From: Pedosphaera sp. | GTDB lineage: Bacteria; Verrucomicrobiota; Verrucomicrobiia; Limisphaerales; UBA9464 | Direction of reading: 5' to 3' | Assembly: GCA_009695405.1 (NCBI GenBank) | Contig: SIAZ01000149.1 | Span: 1 to 9,080 of the forward strand | Length of the DNA stretch: 9,080 nt | Shown: in pieces, positions 6,249 through 9,080 of the stretch | How the letters are laid out: each line of letters begins with the position of its first letter | Numbering within the stretch: the stretch's first letter is position 1 | Notes under the pieces: model-generated | Told to the model about the DNA's origin: nothing | Database searches by the model: none | Seen by the model: only the letters and a program-made list of their open reading frames with translations | Program-made: the position numbers and the translations under genes

Positions 6249-6354
6249 TTTCCGAAGATCAGCTTCAGTTCATAAAATAAATATTTGCAGCCTCTTGCGC
6301 AACGAAAGAACGTCGAAAATGGCGTATTTCCGAAGATCTTCCTGAAGATCAGCT
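6249..6354 (-). promoter_or_regulatory. Repeated GAAGATC motifs upstream of the Fic gene
   Basis: TTTCCGAAGATC occurs at 6249-6260 and again at 6327-6338, and GAAGATCAGCT at 6254-6264 and 6344-6354. Part of the second site is palindromic (GAAGATCTTC, 6332-6341). The nearest site is about 22 bases upstream of the Fic start codon. The intervening AT-rich DNA (6272-6286) could hold the promoter. Because the Fic protein has a winged-helix-like tail, an operator role is possible but unproven. Confidence 0.35.
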
Positions 6355-6384
6355 ACTCAGACAATTTTCACCGGAACCGGGTAT

Positions 6385-6630
6385 CCAACTCTGGCCAACC
6401 TCCTCAGAGCACCTCACGCGAACTGTCTCTGAAGCCTGTGCTGTGCCGCGGCCGGCGTGCGCAGAGTGGCCAACGGGGGGAACCCTTCTTGCATCACCTG
6501 CAAAATCGCCCGGACCGGCGATGTCGCCCGCACGGCCGTCGAGTCGGGCAACAGCCCTGAAGTCATTAACAGCGCCACCTGCGGCCTGGCCACCGAGGCC
6601 GACGGCGAGCGTTACTTCTAAATCACGCCC
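6385..6630 (+). repeat. Diverged direct repeat, copy 2 (longer form)
   Basis: It matches copy 1 (4883-4990) in two blocks: about 6385-6439 and about 6578-6630, with about 140 bases between that are missing from copy 1. Weaker similarity extends left to ~6367 (TTCACCGGAACC). In the second block the copies differ at codon third positions in the frame GLAT(E/G)AD(G/D)ERYF (gag/gaa, cgt/cgc, tac/tat), so the block was probably once protein-coding on the plus strand. Confidence 0.7.
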
Positions 6631-6819
6631 GACCTGGTTCAACGAGTGGGATAGAGCGAGCCGCGCCTCAACCTCAGACCGATTGAATCCGCCGCGGTCG
6701 ACTTCGCCCACTCAGCGCTGTTGCTCCGAGCGCGGTGCCAAAAACAGGAATTAGAGACAGACTATCAAAATGCGACTGGAGTTTGGCGACTCAATCCTTC
6801 ACTTTGGAACTACCCCTAG
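6433..6819 (+). pseudogene. Decayed open reading frame of unknown family
   Basis: One plus-strand frame is open from 6433 to a TAA at 6619-6621, then to a TAG at 6652-6654, then to a TAG at 6817-6819. The translation is protein-like before and after the stops (GNPSCITCKIARTGDVA, ESGNSPEVINSATCGLA, later AAVDFAHSALLLRARCQKQ and ELETDYQNATGVWRLNP). In repeat copy 1 the codon matching the TAA is CAA (Gln), which supports a nonsense mutation in a formerly coding frame. No start or family was recognised. Confidence 0.4.
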
Positions 6820-6836
6820 TATTCCTCTTTCCACTC

Positions 6837-7670
6837 ATGAAACTCCAGACAGCACCCTCAAAGCCACACGCCTTCACTTTAATAGAGCTTTTGGTGGTGA
6901 TTGCCATCATTGCCATCCTGGCTGGGATGCTCCTTCCGGCTCTGGCCAGGGCTAAGCTCAAAGCCACGGGCGCCAATTGTCTTAGCAACCAGCGCCAACT
7001 CGCTTTGGCATGGAATATGTATAGCACCGACAATCAAGATCGAGTGGTCAACTTCCTCCAAAATAAAAACTCAACCGGTGACGTGCCCTGGCGTTACGAG
7101 TCCGGCCCCATTGCTGTGGTCATTCCTGCCGGAACCAGTAACGAGAGGCGCATTCAACTCTGGATCGAAAATGGCTACCGCCAAGGAGCTCTCAATACCT
7201 ATGCACCGAGTCCTGGCATTATCCATTGCCCCGGTGACACCCGCATTAAACTCAAGGCCGGCAAAGGCTACACCTACGTCAGCCTTTCTGGCATCGGAAC
7301 CCTCAATGGCGAGGTCTCCGAAATTCTCAAAATCTCGATGCTCAGCAGTGTGAGTGAACGTTTTATCTGGGCCGAAGAAAATGATCCACGTGGGGAAAAC
7401 GTGGGCTCTTGGATCATGGCTCAAGGCAGTCCTGCCCAAGATTTTAAAGGAGCACAACTCGTTGATTCTACCGCTATTTTTCACGGCGATGCCAGCACTT
7501 TCAATTACGCTGATGGTCATGCTGATAGCAAAAAATGGGTTGATCCCGTGATGAAAGCCTATTCCGCTAGCATGGATCCAAATAAGTTCGGTAGTGCTCC
7601 GAACGATACTAAAGCTCCCAACGACGTACGTTGGTTGGCTCGCCGTTATCCATCCAAAATCAATCCTTAA
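6837..7670 (+). CDS. Prepilin-type pseudopilin with H-x9-DG motif
   Basis: The 277-residue protein starts with a short basic leader (MKLQTAPSKPHA) followed by FTLIELLVVIAIIAILAG, the class III signal recognised by prepilin peptidase. Cleavage would fall between Ala12 and Phe13, with the conserved Glu at +5 (Glu17). Most prepilins have Gly at -1; Ala is less usual but seen in this group. The hydrophobic helix spans ~13-35. The C-terminal globular part contains H216-x9-D226-G227 (HGDASTFNYADG), the motif of a large PVC-superphylum family of type II secretion-like pseudopilins. I chose the ATG at 6837 because it places the signal at the N-terminus; an earlier in-frame ATG at 6735 would add 34 non-signal residues. 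No other pilus or secretion genes are nearby, as is usual for these dispersed paralogues. It would be inserted in the inner membrane and processed; the substrate or role is unknown. Confidence 0.92.
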   Translation: MKLQTAPSKPHAFTLIELLVVIAIIAILAGMLLPALARAKLKATGANCLSNQRQLALAWNMYSTDNQDRVVNFLQNKNSTGDVPWRYESGPIAVVIPAGTSNERRIQLWIENGYRQGALNTYAPSPGIIHCPGDTRIKLKAGKGYTYVSLSGIGTLNGEVSEILKISMLSSVSERFIWAEENDPRGENVGSWIMAQGSPAQDFKGAQLVDSTAIFHGDASTFNYADGHADSKKWVDPVMKAYSASMDPNKFGSAPNDTKAPNDVRWLARRYPSKINP

Positions 7671-7717
7671 ACCTCCACCGGACAGCACGGATATCTGCAG
7701 CAGTTTTCGAAGAGGCG

Positions 7718-7855
7718 GTGTTTGATTTGGACGACGGTGTCGAGTTGCGGGAATCCCAAGGGATGAAGTTGAGTCCTGTCGCGAAGGCCGAGGCGATTGC
7801 GACCGAGTTCAAACAACTGATGATCAAGAAATGGCGTGAGCCCCTTGACCGATAG
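7718..7855 (+). CDS. Small hypothetical protein overlapping DUF2442 gene
   Basis: From a GTG at 7718 the frame gives 45 residues, ending ...FKQLMIKKWREPLDR; an ATG at 7764 would give 30. Residues are charged and helix-like (SPVAKAEAIATEFKQLMIKK). The frame is open further upstream and looks coding there too, but it has no clear start and would overlap the pseudopilin end, so this may be the tail of a truncated gene. Its end overlaps the start of the DUF2442 gene by 20 bases in another frame, suggesting translational coupling. DUF2442 genes often follow a small partner gene, commonly of the DUF4160 type, but I do not see DUF4160 features here. Family not recognised. Confidence 0.45.
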   Translation: MFDLDDGVELRESQGMKLSPVAKAEAIATEFKQLMIKKWREPLDR

Positions 7856-8087
7856 AGCCCAATCCGTGGCGCACTGGAACGGCATGATCGTGCTGACGCT
7901 GCGCAGCGGATCGGAGGTTCGATTTCCGGTGATCCTCAACCCACGACTGGCACGCGGGACACCTCAGGAGTTGGCCAATATAGAACTTTCACCGTTCGGT
8001 TTGCACTGGCCCGATTTGGACGAGGACCTCTCGATCCGCGGCATCTTGGCTGGAGACTATGGGCAACCGGCGACGGTCAGACTCTAA
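7836..8087 (+). CDS. DUF2442 family protein
   Basis: The 83-residue product starts at GTG 7836 and carries the DUF2442 hallmark near the C-terminus: LHWPDLDEDLSIRGILAG, preceded by a beta-rich stretch (MIVLTLRSGSEVRFPV) and ELANIELSPFG. Length is normal for the family. DUF2442 proteins are small cytosolic proteins frequently encoded in toxin-antitoxin-like pairs and in mobile regions; their biochemical role is not established. The GTG lies inside the upstream small ORF, so the two are probably translated together. A second in-frame ATG (codon 17, at the M of NGMIVLTL) could also serve but would remove conserved-looking residues. Confidence 0.8.
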   Translation: MSPLTDRAQSVAHWNGMIVLTLRSGSEVRFPVILNPRLARGTPQELANIELSPFGLHWPDLDEDLSIRGILAGDYGQPATVRL

Positions 8088-8187
8088 AGACGCTTTCAAG
8101 CACTCAAGCTCTGCCACGCCTTCACTGATCAGGAAACCCTTCCCCGTTTTTGCAAATATTGGTTCCTCTCAATCGATTGGCTTCGAT

Positions 8188-8203
8188 GGTTCGCAAACGA
8201 ACC
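8188..8203. other. Small perfect hairpin in the gap before the NTF2-like gene
   Basis: GGTTCG (8188-8193) pairs with CGAACC (8198-8203) around a CAAA loop. It lies in the 165-base gap between DUF2442 and the secreted NTF2-like gene and is followed by CTCTCATTTCGCTTTT, so it could end transcription of the small gene pair. The stem is short, so the assignment is weak. Nothing else was seen in the gap. Confidence 0.25.
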
Positions 8204-8252
8204 TCTCATTTCGCTTTTCAGCGATTATTGGGACACCCATGTTGCCCCCACC

Positions 8253-8708
8253 ATGAAGACTGCGCTGTTCGCGTTATTTGCCCTCTCGCTGGCCCTCACA
8301 TCCCTGCGCGCGGCCAATGATTCCGCGCTCTGGCGAATCGCCGATGATGCCCGCGTCCAGGCCATGATTTCCGGTGATGCAAGCAAGCTGGCCGAGACTT
8401 TTTCGGACGAACTCTTGTACGTTCACTCCAATGGCAAGCCCGACACCAAGGCCTCATTCACCGAGGCGCTCGTGTCCGGTAAATCCAAATACAACTCCAT
8501 CACCTACGAACAACGCGAATTCCGTGAAGTGGCTCCTGGGCTTGTCTTGATGAACGGCCGTTGCCGCTTGAATCTCGGTAAGGCAGCCCCCTTTACCGAA
8601 GCTCACCTCTCCTTCCTCGCCGCTTACCGACTCGAAAAGGGTGTTTGGCGATTCCTCGCCTGGCAGTCCTGCAAACTGCCGGAGCCCGAGGCCGCAAAGA
8701 AACCCTGA
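8253..8708 (+). CDS. Secreted NTF2-like protein (DUF4440-type)
   Basis: The 151-residue protein has a Sec-type signal peptide: MKTALFALFALSLALTSLRA, with likely cleavage after Ala20 before AND. The mature part (~22-140) follows the SnoaL/DUF4440 pattern of the NTF2-like fold: an N-terminal helix region (LWRIADDARVQAMISGDASK), then LAETFSDELLYVHSNGKPDTKA, then strands including REVAPGLVLMNGRCRL and AAYRLEKGVWRFLAWQSC. Such domains form a small cone-shaped pocket, and many secreted members have no known substrate; no catalytic assignment can be made. It is probably periplasmic. The ATG at 8253 is chosen because it begins the signal peptide; the leader CCCCCACC shows no Shine-Dalgarno site. It lies 35 bases before the BrnT remnant and does not appear related to it. 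Confidence 0.85.
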   Translation: MKTALFALFALSLALTSLRAANDSALWRIADDARVQAMISGDASKLAETFSDELLYVHSNGKPDTKASFTEALVSGKSKYNSITYEQREFREVAPGLVLMNGRCRLNLGKAAPFTEAHLSFLAAYRLEKGVWRFLAWQSCKLPEPEAAKKP

Positions 8709-8743
8709 GACCGGAAAGCTCTGGTACTGATGCGTCGTCGCTC

Positions 8744-8913
8744 CTGACCCTGACCACTCCCAAGCCGAGCTCCGGTTCCGGGTCTTAGGTCGCACCGACG
8801 CCGGCCGACCTCTCCACCTCAATTTCACCCTCCGCACCAGTAAACTGCGGATCATCTCCGCCCGACCCATGAACCGCAAAGAACGGACCGTTTATGAAAC
8901 CTACCAACGCTAA
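8744..8913 (+). pseudogene. brnT: BrnT toxin remnant, 5'-truncated and frameshifted
   Basis: From 8755 the frame reads into RFRVLGRTDAGRPL, then NFTLRTSKLRIISARPMNRK and ERTVYETYQR, ending at TAA 8911. This is the C-terminal half of BrnT, a small ribonuclease toxin. Just upstream, PDPDHS is encoded at 8744-8761 in a different frame; in the family it directly precedes this segment, so a one-base loss near 8760 is the simplest explanation. The N-terminal ~40 residues, normally containing the FEWDxxKxxxNxxKHGV-type region, cannot be found; the space up to the previous stop codon at 8708 is too short. The toxin is therefore almost certainly dead. Its end overlaps the antitoxin start by 20 bases, as in intact brnTA operons. 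Confidence 0.8.
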
Positions 8914-9080
8914 AGTCGGTCTCTCCGCCGCGGTGCCGGCCATGGCCGCGACCGACGGAGCCAACTTCGATTGGTCCACCGCCCAAGCGGCCAATTTCCC
9001 GAATCTCCAGCCCAGTTCGGAAACGATCTCACTGCGTATGCCCATCTGGATGCTCCACAAGCTCAAGACCCGGGCCAACC
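8894..9080 (+). CDS. brnA: BrnA family antitoxin, partial at window edge
   Basis: From ATG 8894 the first 62 codons are open to the end of the window. The translation carries the BrnA pattern: FDWSTAQAANFPNLQP followed by SSETISLRMPIWMLHKLKTR, the start of the ribbon-helix-helix-type DNA-binding segment. BrnA neutralises BrnT and represses the brnTA promoter. Here the toxin partner upstream is broken, so this would be an orphan antitoxin, and it is unclear whether its promoter survives. The start lies within the last codons of the BrnT frame, the normal coupled arrangement. Confidence 0.82.
   Translation, partial: MKPTNAKVGLSAAVPAMAATDGANFDWSTAQAANFPNLQPSSETISLRMPIWMLHKLKTRAN

Noticed and set aside
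7667..7939. Minus-strand ORF of 90 codons over the end of the pseudopilin gene
   Set aside because: It is antisense to the small ORF and DUF2442 start, with no recognisable features.
8454..9078. Two minus-strand ORFs at the right end
   Set aside because: They lie opposite the NTF2-like gene and the BrnT/BrnA frames, which carry family motifs on the plus strand.

Overview
The window looks like an accessory stretch of a genome from the PVC superphylum, most likely Verrucomicrobiota. The best evidence is the pseudopilin at 6837-7670. It has an FTLIELLVVIAIIAILAG-type prepilin N-terminus and an H-x9-DG motif near the C-terminus, a combination that is abundant in Verrucomicrobiota, Lentisphaerota and Planctomycetota. 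Host genes mostly lack clear Shine-Dalgarno sites, which fits. The right three quarters is GC-rich. About 95-2315 is visibly AT-rich and looks imported.

Layout, left to right. (1) 1-337: a GC-rich edge, then an AT-rich leader with a 34-bp imperfect inverted repeat (31 of 34 pairs). (2) 338-2212: a membrane acyltransferase-3 protein fused to C-terminal ankyrin repeats. (3) 2213-2578: hairpins and the tail of a truncated minus-strand gene. (4) 2579-4698: a perfect 61-bp inverted repeat (61/61) whose loop is occupied by a group II intron on the minus strand (about 4604 to 2649). The intron codes for a maturase/reverse transcriptase interrupted in frame by one amber codon, and its domain V is shorter than usual. 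(5) 4699-6836: a minus-strand class II Fic protein lying between two same-strand copies of a diverged repeat, one copy internally deleted, followed by a decayed open frame. (6) 6837-7670: the pseudopilin. (7) 7718-8087: a small unknown ORF overlapping a DUF2442 gene. (8) 8253-8708: a secreted NTF2-like (DUF4440-type) protein. (9) 8744-9080: a 5'-truncated, frameshifted BrnT toxin remnant overlapping an intact-looking BrnA antitoxin that runs off the window.

This is not one metabolic operon. It looks like a region built up by repeated insertion and decay: palindromic repeats, a retroelement, toxin-antitoxin-type genes (Fic, DUF2442, BrnT/BrnA) and gene fragments. The most unusual structure is the nested one. 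Removing the predicted intron restores a 164-bp palindromic element with 61-bp identical arms and a 42-base loop, so the intron entered the loop of a long hairpin. The acyltransferase-ankyrin fusion in the AT-rich island is the other item worth attention.
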